From the NCBI GenBank assembly GCA_900239685.1, contig OENT01000201.1:62001-126000 (forward strand): a DNA stretch of 64,000 bases, given 5' to 3'. A model generated the notes under the pieces. It ran no database searches. It saw only the letters and a program-made list of their open reading frames with translations, and was not told the origin of the DNA. The DNA comes from Rotaria macrura. Its lineage: Eukaryota; Rotifera; Eurotatoria; Philodinida; Philodinidae. This document shows positions 47,511 through 59,700 of this stretch, one piece after another. Position 1 is the stretch's first letter. Every line of letters begins with the position of its first letter. The position numbers were made by a program, and so were the translations under genes.

Positions 47511-48574
47511 ATGACATGGGTTTATTTCATGATACTTTTCTTTCTGTTTTCTTTGTGCTCGATATTGTTTCCTTTTCTCGTTCGTGTAGAATATTATTGT
47601 TAATATATGCATATACACATATACGCACACACATATATATATATATATGAATGTATAATAGGATCATAACAACTAATCAAGTCAAGACTATGAAAATCAA
47701 TCGAGTTTACCAGACATATCCAATGATCATGGTTGATATTTCAGTAAGAAATAATCGTTATTTGACTTGAATTTCATTATTTACTTTTTAAGCAAAGTCA
47801 CATGTAATATGATATGTCTGTTTTTTTGAAGGATCCAGTACAAAACAACAAAAGTAATTTCTACGTAAATGACAAGGAAAATTTCATATGTAGATGCAAC
47901 TTTGAGATTTCCATCATAAGTCGATTATCGATTGAAACTCAATGAATCTATTTTCTCGAGACTTAATGTTACCTGAGTTGAAAAACTAGTCTTGTTAAAG
48001 TTTATTTTGAAAATTATCAAAATTTCAAAATCTCGCATGCAGTTAAATATCATATAAAAAAAAAAAAACTAGTTCACTGAACATAAGAACTATGCAAATC
48101 GATCAATCGAAATTTTTATCGATTGTTAACTACATGCTAAAACTTTCGAACATATTGACATTAAGTATGACCTTGACCAAATTCTTCAAGGTCTTCATAG
48201 AACGATGTTAGTGCGAAATGCTCTACAGTTAGAATAGTTTCAGAACGATTTGTATGAGAATTTTTAGCAAAAAAAGAACTAGAAAATCACGAACGGAGAT
48301 TATTTCCAATATTCTGCTAGTTCATTTTCTCCAATTATCTGTATTTTTCATTACATTTAATATCGTTTAAAAACGTAAATAAATAGATAAATTCTAGATG
48401 AATATATATTTTCAACAATTCAAAATACCCGATGTCATATTATTACAACAGTCAGTTGGACAACATGAATCGCAAGCTTTTTGCGTCCAAAGTTCCTTTT
48501 CATTTGAATCATATCTAATCAAAGAGAAACTTGTATTTAGTAGTTTTCAAAATTCTTGCATGTATATATATATC
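47511..48574. other. Intergenic region
   Basis: About 1.1 kb between the converging EF-hand gene and the cysteine-rich gene. There is an alternating ACACATA/(TA)n stretch near 47610-47648. Nothing else is supported. Confidence 0.5.
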
Positions 48575-49102
48575 CTACTCGGCTAAACGATTGTTACATT
48601 TAGGTAGACAATTCATTTTTTGTTGTTTTCTTTTATTTTCATAACATTGTACGAATATTTCTCTATCATAATTTGTCGGTCGATTTTTTTGCATATATTT
48701 CCAATTATTATAATGAAAACTACCATAGGTCATATTTGTTGTTTTGTATCGTTCTGCTGGACGACATATACATGCGAAATTCATGCGTGTTGAACGATTT
48801 TCACACGTTGGTGAATACATTGTTTTATAAATTTGTTGTAATGGACGATAACAATTCGATGAACGATAGATGCCTGCTCGTTGACCAAAACGATTCTGAG
48901 TTTTTGCATTATTACATGATGGAACTATAGCTGTGCATGCGTCAGCATCGTTCGTTGTTGTTTGACAATTATTTTTACAATCAGAAGAAATCATATCGTT
49001 GATGATTGTAATCGAACAGAAGAAAAGAAGTCTTAGAATATCGATTATGAAATTTATTTCGAAACAAAAAGTGAAACCAAATCGCGCTCGAAATTTATGC
49101 AT
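48575..49102 (-). CDS. Single-exon cysteine-rich protein, unidentified
   Basis: 175 residues from an ATG at 49102-49100, uninterrupted, stop at 48575. Residues ~14-34 (FEINFIIDILRLLFFCSITI) are hydrophobic and fit a signal peptide or anchor. The remainder carries about a dozen cysteines (SDCKNNCQ, ADACTAIVPSC, NCYRPL, TCENRSTRMNFACIC, QCYENK, NCLPKC) plus likely N-glycosylation sites (NRS, NMT). The C...C...TCEN...FACIC pattern slightly recalls GDNF/GAS1-type domains, but the match is too weak to name. The frame is much longer than chance frames nearby and its cysteine spacing looks selected. No introns, unlike most neighbours. Confidence 0.55.
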   Translation of the reverse strand: MHKFRARFGFTFCFEINFIIDILRLLFFCSITIINDMISSDCKNNCQTTTNDADACTAIVPSCNNAKTQNRFGQRAGIYRSSNCYRPLQQIYKTMYSPTCENRSTRMNFACICRPAERYKTTNMTYGSFHYNNWKYMQKNRPTNYDREIFVQCYENKRKQQKMNCLPKCNNRLAE

Positions 49103-50648
49103 CGTGAATTAATATTTCAGAATAAATTGTATTGATTTCAATTGATCGTAACACTTCATTAGTTTAAGATGAAAGATTTGCAATATTTACTTCAATCGAG
49201 ATGATTTCTCATAGAATTCCTTGAGACAACGTTGAGAACATTCGATTGAATTGTACGATGACGTATGATCAACAAGAGTCTTAATGGTATTTCATAACAA
49301 CTGAGGATGAGTAGCCTATTGATACTTTTTCTTAATATCTAGTACTGATTAGAGATACAAAGATGTTTATAAAAGTAGGCAAACAGGATGTGATATATGA
49401 TATTTTCTACCAATTTTATAACTAAACAAGTGCAGTATTCAAAGAACATATGATGGGTTGATAGTCCGTGGAACGACAAATTTTTCAATGAATGTTCATT
49501 CTTCATAGAAAAAAAAATATTATGTTTTCGAACACTGATATTTTCAAGAATAGCCGACCGCAATGAATAGATAAAATGATCAAAATTTCATCTCAAACTA
49601 ACGTACATCCAGAGGATTCTATAGCAAATAAAATGAAACAGCTCACGTGATGTGTAATGTGACAAGTGAAGTTTTTCTTTTCTAACGGTTTTATGCCCTA
49701 TTTATTGACTATCGTTCCGTATTATTCCAATCGATTTTAGACAGATTGTTAAATCTCAAAATCATTTTCTAATCTCGCTTGACATAAAGTCGAGAAACGA
49801 GTGTACTTATGATACATAGAAAAAAAAGTGTAATACAAGTCGTAATTAAATTGCAATATCAGTATTAAATTCAAAAAGCGTTACTACTTACCATAAATCC
49901 GCCAGCGTCCAAAAACTAAATAGCAAGAGAAAAATTGATTGTATGTGAATTTTTATCAACAAATGACAGTAAAAAATCGATCTCTTTTAGCTTGAACATA
50001 TAATATCTCGAGATTGGTCTGAGATACACTCATGATTTTTTGTGTAATAGTAGGGACTTCTTAGAGGTGTGTATTCTGAAAGTATTGTAAGAATCGATTG
50101 AGAGAAACAAAGAGAAATTGATTTTTTACATCTTAGAATAAAACATTCATCATAAATATCCATCAATTACGAAGAGAAAGAGATGACTTTCATTGTTTCT
50201 CTATTGAATCTATAACGACTTGATCATATCGTCACTTTATATCTTGAATGATGATTTGACCGTTCTCGAACAGAGTCATAACATATGCGTTTCAACAAAA
50301 TGTTAATAACTATCGTAGGTTGTAAAAATGGAGACGTTATCAGAAAAACTGATGTTAGTATCGAAGGTCAACAAATTACAGCATATGTAATCGATTACAG
50401 TTCGCCATGGTAAAAAGTCGAATACACATTGAATTTTCTAAGTTTATATTTGTAAAATAATTCATCGTCTTGTACTGTATTTAATCCCATGATGTATTTA
50501 ACAGGTTTTCTAAAGTCTCAAAATGAAGATATCACTAAAATCAAGTATGAAATTTCATTTATGTCAATATTGTCTATATACATATCAGCATTAATTTTGG
50601 ATACGAACCTGACACTTTGGAAAGTTTAAGATCTTAGTTATTTACATA
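49103..50648. other. Intergenic region upstream of the inverted-repeat cluster
   Basis: AT-rich with no recognised gene, splice chain or repeat. Confidence 0.5.
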
Positions 50649-51592
50649 CATGAATGTTGAAGGGGAGATTAAAATCTCGAAGAATTTGAAATTCCCCCAA
50701 ACAAGCAATAAATATACAACTATTTATTTCTGCTTTCCTTGTGAAATTTAGAGTCAAGTTTAGAGAGAAATTCTTTTTGTCTGTGGTTTTTGTAACAAAA
50801 ATGAAAGATTTTAGTGGTGTCGATATTAGTTAGGTTCTTTGAAATTTGTTACATTAACCATCCAAACAATAGTGCTGGTGCCGGTGTAGGAATTATTAAA
50901 ACACTTAATTCATACCATAGATGTCTATCGCGATTGAAGGTCTGCGGCGACCGCATCGTGATAGGATTTAGGAAAACCTACCACGCCGCGACGTCTCATT
51001 AAAAGTATTTGCCGCTATCGAGGGCCGCGGTAGCGCCGCTATGGATATCTATGATTCATACTCATCGACATCCTCATCAGCATAAATTCGACAGCCTCAA
51101 AATGATCCACGTTTGTGAAAAATTGCAGGGAGAAAAGGAATTTTGATTTGCCCTCCAAACTTGGCTCTAAGTTTCATGAGAAAAGCAAAAATAGTACTGT
51201 ATTCATTGCTTTTTCGGGAAATTTAAAATTTTCCTACAGGAAAAATTTAAATTTAAATCTTCGATCTTTTGAGCAAAATTTGCAGGAACAAGAAAAATTT
51301 TTATTTTCCCAAGGAGAAATTGAAATCCTCGGTTCTTCGTCCGACATACACGGAAAAGAGGAAACGGTGTGATGGAACAACATCGAAAGGAAAAATGTCG
51401 AAAATAGAGGCACCACAAAAGATGTGGGTGACACACAGTATCGCATGGAAAATGGCGCCTCTGCTTTCAACATTTTTCCTTTTGCTATTTTTCTTTTCGA
51501 TGTTTTTCCATCCATTTAAGGAAACTATTAATTTGCCCTGGAGAAATTGAAATTTTAAATTTCTCTAGGTTTTAATCTTCCCTCAAACATAT
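50649..51592. mobile_element. Degenerate fold-back element hosting a nested MITE
   Basis: Outer arms at about 50649-50700 and 51541-51592 are diverged reverse complements (AGATTTTAATCTCCCCTTCAAC against AGGTTTTAATCTTCCCTCAAAC, with similar flanks). Inside, 51373-51415 and 51464-51512 form another imperfect hairpin around GGAAAAATGT and AGAGGC. A GC-rich MITE is inserted at 50916-51053. Overlapping frames on both strands in the hairpin result from its symmetry and are not taken as genes. Confidence 0.5.
50908..51061. mobile_element. hAT-like MITE, 138 bp, with 8-bp target duplication
   Basis: ATTCATAC is repeated exactly at 50908-50915 and 51054-51061. Between them lies a 138-bp GC-rich element with inverted ends CATAGATGTCTATCGCG and, reversed, CATAGATATCCATAGCG, and no coding capacity. 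An 8-bp duplication with short inverted repeats is the hAT superfamily signature. Its base composition is sharply unlike the AT-rich surroundings. Confidence 0.85.
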
Positions 51593-51880
51593 ACAATAAA
51601 AATTGCAATCCTTGACATTACGAAAAAATATGAACAAGATCGTTCAAAATCGATCTACAATTGTTATGAAACACTCTTTACAAGTATCGGTCAAAAGACA
51701 AAATTTAGTATCGGAATTTGATAGTACGCTTTGTTCTAGTAGAAATACACTTTTCGACTGTATGCGTACTCGGAATTGATCTCGTTGTATATGAACCAGA
51801 AGTACTTGATCATTATCAAAAAAACGAAAATGTCCTGTTCCCAGGTCGAACTAAACGGCTCCATATACAGCCAAATGGAT

Positions 51881-52027
51881 CAGTTATACGGTATGATTAT
51901 ATTGAAATTCCGGTGCGTATATGCCCTTATACTATGGCAATACCGCCCCGTATACGGAGTTGTTTTATTGTGCTGAATATGGTTCGTATACGACTTGTCA
52001 TTTCATTAGAATCATGCCGTATAACTG
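51881..52027. mobile_element. MITE-like inverted repeat, about 147 bp
   Basis: Arms 51881-51909 and 51999-52027 are reverse complements sharing CAGTTATACGG, ATGATT and ATGAAAT/TTGAAAT. The centre contains further GTATAC-type palindromes. There is no target duplication at the arm ends, so the boundaries may lie a few bases further out. Confidence 0.65.
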
Positions 52028-52584
52028 CGTCCACTCATACGACCGTAAATGGGACCGCATTGTTCGATCTGGGTTGCTTAATTTGACAATGTGTAATCAA
52101 AAGAAATATGAGAAATTTTAATTCTATGTTGGAAAATTATAATTTTCTATAAAGACAAGATTGGAAAGAGAGAGGACTCTTCTAATACGTATGTAGAGAT
52201 TTCTATATGAAAATATTACAAATCAAATATATACTATATGAACATGAGTACCCTCAAAGTTTAATCTATACACTCACACGTAGTCTCGTAGGCCCTTAAC
52301 GTCTATTAAACGAGAGTAAAATAAGATTATTTACTGCGTTATTGCGAAGCTTGATCTTTACAGATGGCAATGGTATTTTCATGACCATCGTCTAGTGCTA
52401 CTTAAAACGATTTGAATAAATGTTAAAATCAAATTTATATGCAGGTTGTCTAATGACATCTATCAATTTTGACAATACACTGACGCTTTCCAAATTCTAC
52501 CTGTTGAAATCCAAAGATGTACTTTCGAGTACCTTTATTTATTCAAACTATTATTCATTTGTGTAAAGTAACAATCGCGAAATC

Positions 52585-53342
52585 ATGAGTTCGAATACTG
52601 AGTTTGACTTACGATTTACGAAAAAAATGATTGAAAAAGAAGCATCTGCAGCTGAAAAGAAATATGAAGCAAGTCGAAAAAAAGCATTGAACGCATTGAA
52701 AAAATCTGGTGACATCGAAACAGCTCGTATCTATGCTGAAACTGCTGTACAAAATCGAACATCTCATAATCAATTTCTTATTATGGCTTCACGTATTGAT
52801 AGTGTGATCTCAAAAGTAAACGATTCTCTATTTCTTAACAGGAAAAAAGAACGAAATTGATTTTCATTATATATTTATATATATATGTATAGATTCAACA
52901 GGCTAATGCACAAAATGTAATGCTTAAAAATATGAAACAAGTTACTAAAATGCTTGAACAAGCGAATAAAAATATGAATATTTCCGATTTAGCTAAAATT
53001 ATGGATCAATTCGAACAAGTTTGTTTCGTTTTCGTTTTTTTTTTATTTTCGAGTAGATGAAAATATAGACATAATATCTCTTCTATCATATATTTTAAGA
53101 CATTCGAAGATTTCGAGGTTAAAGATCAAGTTATGACCAATGCCATGAATCAGGCTATGGCAACAAGTACACCGACGGAAGCTGTACAAGATCTATTACG
53201 TCAAATTGCTAATGAAAATAATTTAGATATTCGTGATCAACTCGATGCTATTCCAACTGTTAATCATACGATAAAAACAACAGCACAACAGGAAGCTGCA
53301 GCACAAAGTAGTCGATTAGCTGCTCTTCGTCAGGCGACTTAA
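52585..53342 (+). CDS. CHMP1: Charged multivesicular body protein 1 (ESCRT-III)
   Basis: ESCRT-III subunit that shapes membranes in endosomal sorting, cytokinesis and nuclear-envelope closure, and recruits VPS4. Three exons, 52585-52815, 52893-53018 and 53100-53342, give 199 residues, about the length of human CHMP1. The N-terminal Snf7 helices include FDLRFTKKMIEKEASAAEKK and ALKKSGDIETARIYAETAVQ; KNMKQVTKML and FEDFEVKDQVMTNAMNQAMA follow. The C-terminal SSRLAALRQAT fits a MIM1 motif for the VPS4 MIT domain. A longer reading of exon 1 (to 52860) runs through the donor and loses the rest of the protein, so splicing at 52815 is preferred. CHMP1A and CHMP1B cannot be told apart here. Confidence 0.95.
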
Positions 53343-56300
53343 TATGCTTATACTTGTCTTATTAACATACGCATTTCATAATCAACTTTCCGGTGTTTAC
53401 TTTCATACAAATGTATTCATGTAAACTGCATAATATTAAAACACAAAATAACGAAGATAATTTAAAGCCATCATCCGTTTATTTTTAATAGAAAATATAA
53501 CATTTCGTTTTGACGACGATAGTTTTAATTTTTGCAAGAAAAAGAAGAAGAGAATTTTCTTCGAGATATTAGTGCTTAGAAGCATCGGTCAATACACGCA
53601 TGAGCAAAGAGTATTCTGATTAGAAAAAATATAACAACGAGTCAAGATCATTTAAATAAAATTTTCAATTAGAATGAAGCATTTGTAAAAGAACGAATTT
53701 CGACCAACGGACACTGTTAACAGTTCTGAGAATTTTAATGAATATGTTGATCTTAAGGTTTTTGAAAGTATGGCCTAATTTTCAAAAACTAATTTTTCCT
53801 AGAAAAACATACTTGTTATGGCGGAAAACTTTAGAAGTAAACGCAACAATTAAAGAAAAGTACTCAGAAAAATGAGCATAACTTTTGAAGGAAGCACTAG
53901 CAGTTCGAATCCTTTTCGAGTATTCAATAAGGTAGTAGTTCTTATCTACAGAGAAAGATTCATTGAAATCCAAATGGAACATTTCGGAAGATTTCCGTGT
54001 TAGTAAAATTATTCTATACGATTCGTATGAATCCGAAGAAGCTTTCTTGACACTATTATCGAGATCTATTGATAGTGATTGCATGAAGTAAAATTATATT
54101 CGGAGTTATACATAGAATAAATGGAAACAAAAAAACAGAATATCGAAAATTTTGAAGACGACCGACTTACACTATTTACTAATAAGTGCGGGATAGAGAG
54201 CCCATAATTAGATCACACGTTTCTGCTGGTCAATGTTTGAGCCGAAGTATCAAAAACCTTTTGTGGATCTGGTCAAGGAAGAAAAATTCATAGACTAGGA
54301 GACATTTTCACATAAGGTCAATAAATTAGGTTCTAATTAGAGTCAAGGACAGGCAACCAATGAGCTTTCCGTTCTCATCTCTGCTCGTAGTCCAATAATT
54401 TTGATCGACTGGGTAATAGTTAGGTTCAAATCCAGAAAACTGGTGAGCTCACTGAATTCTACTTCGATGTGTAGGGAGCGTTAGGTACTTCTAGAACATT
54501 GAGTAAACAATCATGAAAGCATGCATTTTAAAATATGTAACATGAGATGATATTCACTTGATCGAAAATAACAGTAAAATCGTGTTTCGAATTTACATTG
54601 CACGGGCATTGTACTAACAGATTCTTTTTAGATTAAGTCAAATAACACTGTTTTACACAGATTCAGATGATTGTATTTTTATTTCAAATAGGTTGATAGA
54701 CATCATAGTGCTCGAAACGATCGACGTATGCATGTTGATTGTTCTGTCTATGAATATCGACACCAGCAAGCTGATTTATAAGAAGTTGAGCATAGAATTA
54801 ATGACTAGTATCTTTGATTTTCATATTTTCTTTTGAGGCATGCCGTATTTTAGCCAATTAAAATTTATATTCGTAAAATCAATTTGATATCACTAAAATT
54901 TACTTATGATTAATGGAATCCAATTTCTTAAATATTGACTGCACTGTAGTAACATCTGAGTTCTCTATCTCCTTTAGTAGTCTGTTTTACATAAAAATCT
55001 TGTCTTCAATTTTATTCTTCTATTTAATGGCACTACTAATACTGACATAGACAATCAAAACTCAAAAAACTATTTCACATTCAAGTACAATATAAGCCTT
55101 GCTTTAATCATACGGTTATCTTTATAACTCAGAGCATCATGTGTAAGAAATTTCTTTATATTAGAAATGTCAAAAGAATAGAATTCATGAGTGATGCAAA
55201 ATTTCAACATTGATATTTTTCCGTGTCAGAAAGAAAAACATGCAGAACTTCGATTGGACAATGCTTTTGAAAATCTATAACAATTTTAGAAAAGAAATTG
55301 CACGAAAACATTTCCATATTTTTCTTTTCACTTAGAAGAAATTCTGTCTTAATTAGCTTGAGTCTATTTTGATTCGTTACGATATCTCACAGTAGTCAAC
55401 TTGTATAGTTTAATAATTTCATCTGAAGTCAATGTTATTTTTCTAACTGTTAAAATGAGATAGGAATAGTTGTTTCGAAAGCAACAAGTTTTTTTAAATT
55501 TTTTACGAGTTTTATTCCTAATCGTATATCTAAATTCTATGGCAATAAAGTTTCTCAGCGAATCATCTACTATTTACGGTTCGATATTTCTTAGAATAGA
55601 ATTTTCTGAAAACATGAATCAGAAAAGTCTCAAGGACATTAAATCGGATCAATTGATGTCCACTTTAAAAGAGAAGACGAATGGTATTTTTTCAATAAAT
55701 TTAGATATGAACACGATAGAATGATGGGGTTTTCCCCATTTTTTGGATAAGATTCATGCACATCAGGACATACTAAAGTCTGATTCCCATTCGATTAACC
55801 AATCAGATTTTAGTAGATCTTGATGTGATGTAGCTGCGTCTTATTTCGTGAATGGTGAAAACCCTACCTCGCTATCTTGTTTCTATCGAAAGTTATTCGA
55901 AAAAAATCTACTAGCCTTCTTTTTTGAACCGAATATTAGTTTCAACACCTTACTGTTTTATGCATCAATTAATTTTAGATACTGTGAACATTGACTGTAC
56001 TAGCTGAAGATCTACTGATATGAATGAATAGCATGCGATGTATGAAAGTTCTCGAAATACAAGCACAAACTTTTGCCGCATTCTATGACAATTTATTCCT
56101 TGTATTTACTGTACATAGGCTACCGTTCGATGGAGGAAAGCTCAGCATTTATACCAGTTGTTCTATTGTAATTTTCTCTTAGTAAAAACATTTCCCCAAC
56201 GTCATGAATCTGATTTCATCGATCTTGATTTTTCGAATTAACATCGTTTATTCTACCGTTCTCAATAGAGAATCCGACTAATTCAAATAAAATCTTGACC

Positions 56301-56757
56301 TAGAAGAAAATCGAATAAGAAAAGATACATCAATCGTGAGTTAGCCTTATCCATGACTGGAGTTATACCCCATTTGTCTTGATTAGAGTGTATCTTAAAC
56401 AATATACCACAAAATTATGAAACATAAAAGCAGTACAATGAATGTATAAATTACAAATCATGTTGAATCTCAATTCTCAATAATATATTTTTATTCGAAG
56501 AATTGATAAAATAGGTTTTTTTTCTCTTGTGTTTGTGCTCTGATAATAGGAAAAGTCTTGTTGAGAAAGTAGGAAAAGAAGGAAAGAAGAAAAAACACGT
56601 GACAGAAGTCAACAAAAATATTCTAGAAATCGAATTGGTCTTTTCACTTGTTACTTTACAATCAAATAGAATGACGTGTTGACAAGAAAAAAGTCAAAAA
56701 CAAAATATGATTTTATTCAATAGGCTTTGTCATCTACTATTTCGATTGTATTTTTAG
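53343..56757. other. Intergenic region
   Basis: About 3.4 kb without a recognised gene. A 100-codon minus-strand frame at 53782-54084 begins with ATG but has no family motif or hydrophobic leader and could be chance. Confidence 0.5.
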
Positions 56758-59700
56758 ATGAATCCATTCGCTTCATATAGGATAATAAATGCTGAAAAAA
56801 TAATTAGAGCCAATATTCGTCCTGAAAGCGTATGTATCAGAGTAAATAATGACTCGAATATTTTATGAATAGCTCATTTTTGACTTTCATAGATTGCTGA
56901 AGATGCTGATAGTTTATACCGAACGTTAGTCCCACTTTCATTTATTATTAAGCCCAATTCACCGAGAGCATCAATTCTTCATCAAAATGTTATAGAAAAA
57001 CTTAATTCAAAAGTTTGTTGTAATTGATAATTAACATATATAATTGTTTTGTTTATTGTTAGAAATTTGCACTAGAATTATTGAGAGAGATTGGGTATGA
57101 TAAAGATGCGAACGGTAATTATGTTTATCAATCAACTCAGTCCGATAATGAAGAAACAAAACGTCGAAATGCTATCAACGAGGTCGATAGATTTTACAAA
57201 GACTTGAGACGAATTAAAGACGAATCTTTTCCTGGCTTCAAAGAATTTCTTCGAGTAATGTTTTCTTTCATATCCGTATGCTTAGAAATAATTGGAATCG
57301 TTTATTCTATGATTAAGAATTTTCGAGACAGTACTCCGACAAATTATGCGGTCCATAATCCAAGTAAGTATTTCTACAGACGAGATTCGATAAGAAAAAG
57401 AAAGCTATCATTACATCTTTTTTAGGAATAGAACAACAAGTGTGAGTATTAGTCTATGTTTCAAATCTATTCATATGTTCTACTTACAGACTTTAGTGAG
57501 ATCAAAGTGCAAATTCCAGGACGTTTCCAAAGTTTCTGATGTTAATCATTTCGAAATTGCTTTTTCAGAATCGAATCCTTCATCTAATAGATACAAATTA
57601 AATATGAAAAGTACATTTTCCTGTAATTAATCGAAATAGAAGTTTATCAATATTAGAGAACATCATCATGCTTTCTTATCGTAAACTCTTAGTAGGTTTA
57701 GATTCATGATGAACAGCTATTTGAGAACTCGAATGTATTGAACCATTTTCTTACCGATTGCTTTGTTTCTCTCTGCTGCAATTCTACTTTTAGACTTGCA
57801 CAATCTATCAATGAGTAAATGATCCCCCCCCCCCCCACCCGAGAGAAAAAGAGCAGTAGACTTTTTAACAAGATAGTGCATAAATTACGCGTTAAGTGAG
57901 CAAAAAATTGGTATCAGTGCCAGAATTCAAGGGTCTCAACTGCTTTTTGTATTCGACAGAGGACACTATCCAGGTATCCCGATTTTCGTCAGTCTTGATT
58001 TAGACCAATCAGGCGAATTTCTCAATACAATACAGCTTTTAAGTAAAAGTAATCAAAGAAAATTCCATTACACTTTGACCTTTAGGACCACTACTCTATA
58101 CAGAAAATTATTCCCTTTCGATGCACTTAAGTCCAACATTCTTAACAGTTTCCTTCCAATAACTATTAGGATTCTCCAGAAACGCAGGTTTTCTGGTAAG
58201 TTCATATGTGATCAACCAGAAATACAAATGGAAATGGGAAATTTTCCATTTCGAATCTACTGGTTATATCGATTTTTAGTATTATAGCAGTTGGAAATCT
58301 TGTGCATAGTTTTCAAAACAGAGTCTCATAGACGAGAAATATCTAGCTTTTAAAACCACTCTACATATTTACCGAACTGCTGGCATACTAAAAAGCGATA
58401 TCATCAACGGACTCGACGGGTCAACTTACTCGCTTTCATTCGTAATTCTGGTTGATCATATATGAACTGGCCAGAAAACCTGGGTTTCTGGAGAATCCTA
58501 ATATTTATTGGAAGGAACCTGATAAGAATGTCAGACTTGAGTGCATCGAATGGGAATAATTTTCTGTATTGAGTAGTTGTCCTACAAGTCAAATTGTAAT
58601 GGAATTTTCTTTGGAATCTCGTCATTAAAACTTGTATTGTATTGAGAAATTCGCCCGATTGGTCGAAATCAAGACTCGAGAAAATCGGGATACGTGGATA
58701 GTGTTGTCTGACGGATACTGCTAACTGCAGGTGCCTAATCTTTTCTAATCGAAATTTATTCAAAAAACAACCAAGTGGAGTGTGCTCTTTCTCTCTCTCT
58801 CTCGAATAGCAGTGTTGGTCTTTCGGATTCTGGTTTTCAAATGAATGAAGATCCTATAAAAAAACTGTCTTCACTGAAGTTTAGTAAATCTTATAGTTTC
58901 ACTCTTGACCCGAGCATTCCAAACAAGAATGCATGAAGAGGAGATCGATAGCTGAACAAAACGACATACGTACACTATCCAAATTCTGATGAAGGAAAGT
59001 CTCTTATTGTTAAATCGATCTTCGGCAGATATTGTAAGGAGCGCAACAATCATTATTACAGATGTGAATGAAATGGTAGAAAGGTGGTAGTGGGCAAAAT
59101 TTTTCAATTTTTGAGAATTTTAAAGCGACTAATAATTCGATTTTACAGACTTTTCAGTTGTGTCGTTGTTTGAACAGTTTTAAATCAAAGTATTCTTTTG
59201 AGGGTCAGAAATCACTCTTCACTTAAAGCCCTACAGTTTCGAATTGATGAAAAGTAGCAGTTAAAATTTCAATCGCATATTTATGTAAGTCACTGGTGAC
59301 TTATACTCTCATAAAATACCTATTCGTTATGGCGTAATAGCGAGAAAACTTGCTTTTTCTCAGTAGCGATGACTCAGTCATTCGGCTTACGCCTCTACTC
59401 TTAATGAAAATTTTTTTAACTGTATCAGCGTCAGTCTCTCCAGGAGTTCTTTACGAAAAACTATAAATATATGACGGCCTTGGAATCTACACCATATTCA
59501 CTTTTGCCATTCAACATCTTTGTTTGTTAAACGAATACCAAAGTGATCAAAATATCAGGCCCTGAAAATGTCCACGAAATTGACCAGTAGCTGTTCTCTG
59601 AATCTACGAGATTTCATAAATAGATCACTGTATGTACTTATAGAAAATTGTTTTATTGCTGTTATCTATCGTAGGGAAGAAGCTTGGAGATCGAGCACAC

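Noticed and set aside
51203-51550. Overlapping frames of about 80-95 codons on both strands
   Set aside because: Palindromic fold-back sequence makes open frames on both strands; no family motif.
51718-52121. Three overlapping plus-strand frames of 66-122 codons
   Set aside because: They lie over a MITE-like inverted repeat and change identity between frames; no protein family is seen.
53782-54084. 100-codon minus-strand ORF
   Set aside because: No recognisable domain, leader or splice partners; may be chance.
54415-54440. GGTTCAAATCC like a tRNA T-arm
   Set aside because: Flanking bases do not pair into a T-stem and no acceptor or anticodon arms fit.
58075-58763. Similar peptides on both strands (KLFPFDALKS type)
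   Set aside because: They come from the two arms of an inverted repeat; no start, splice or family evidence supports a gene.
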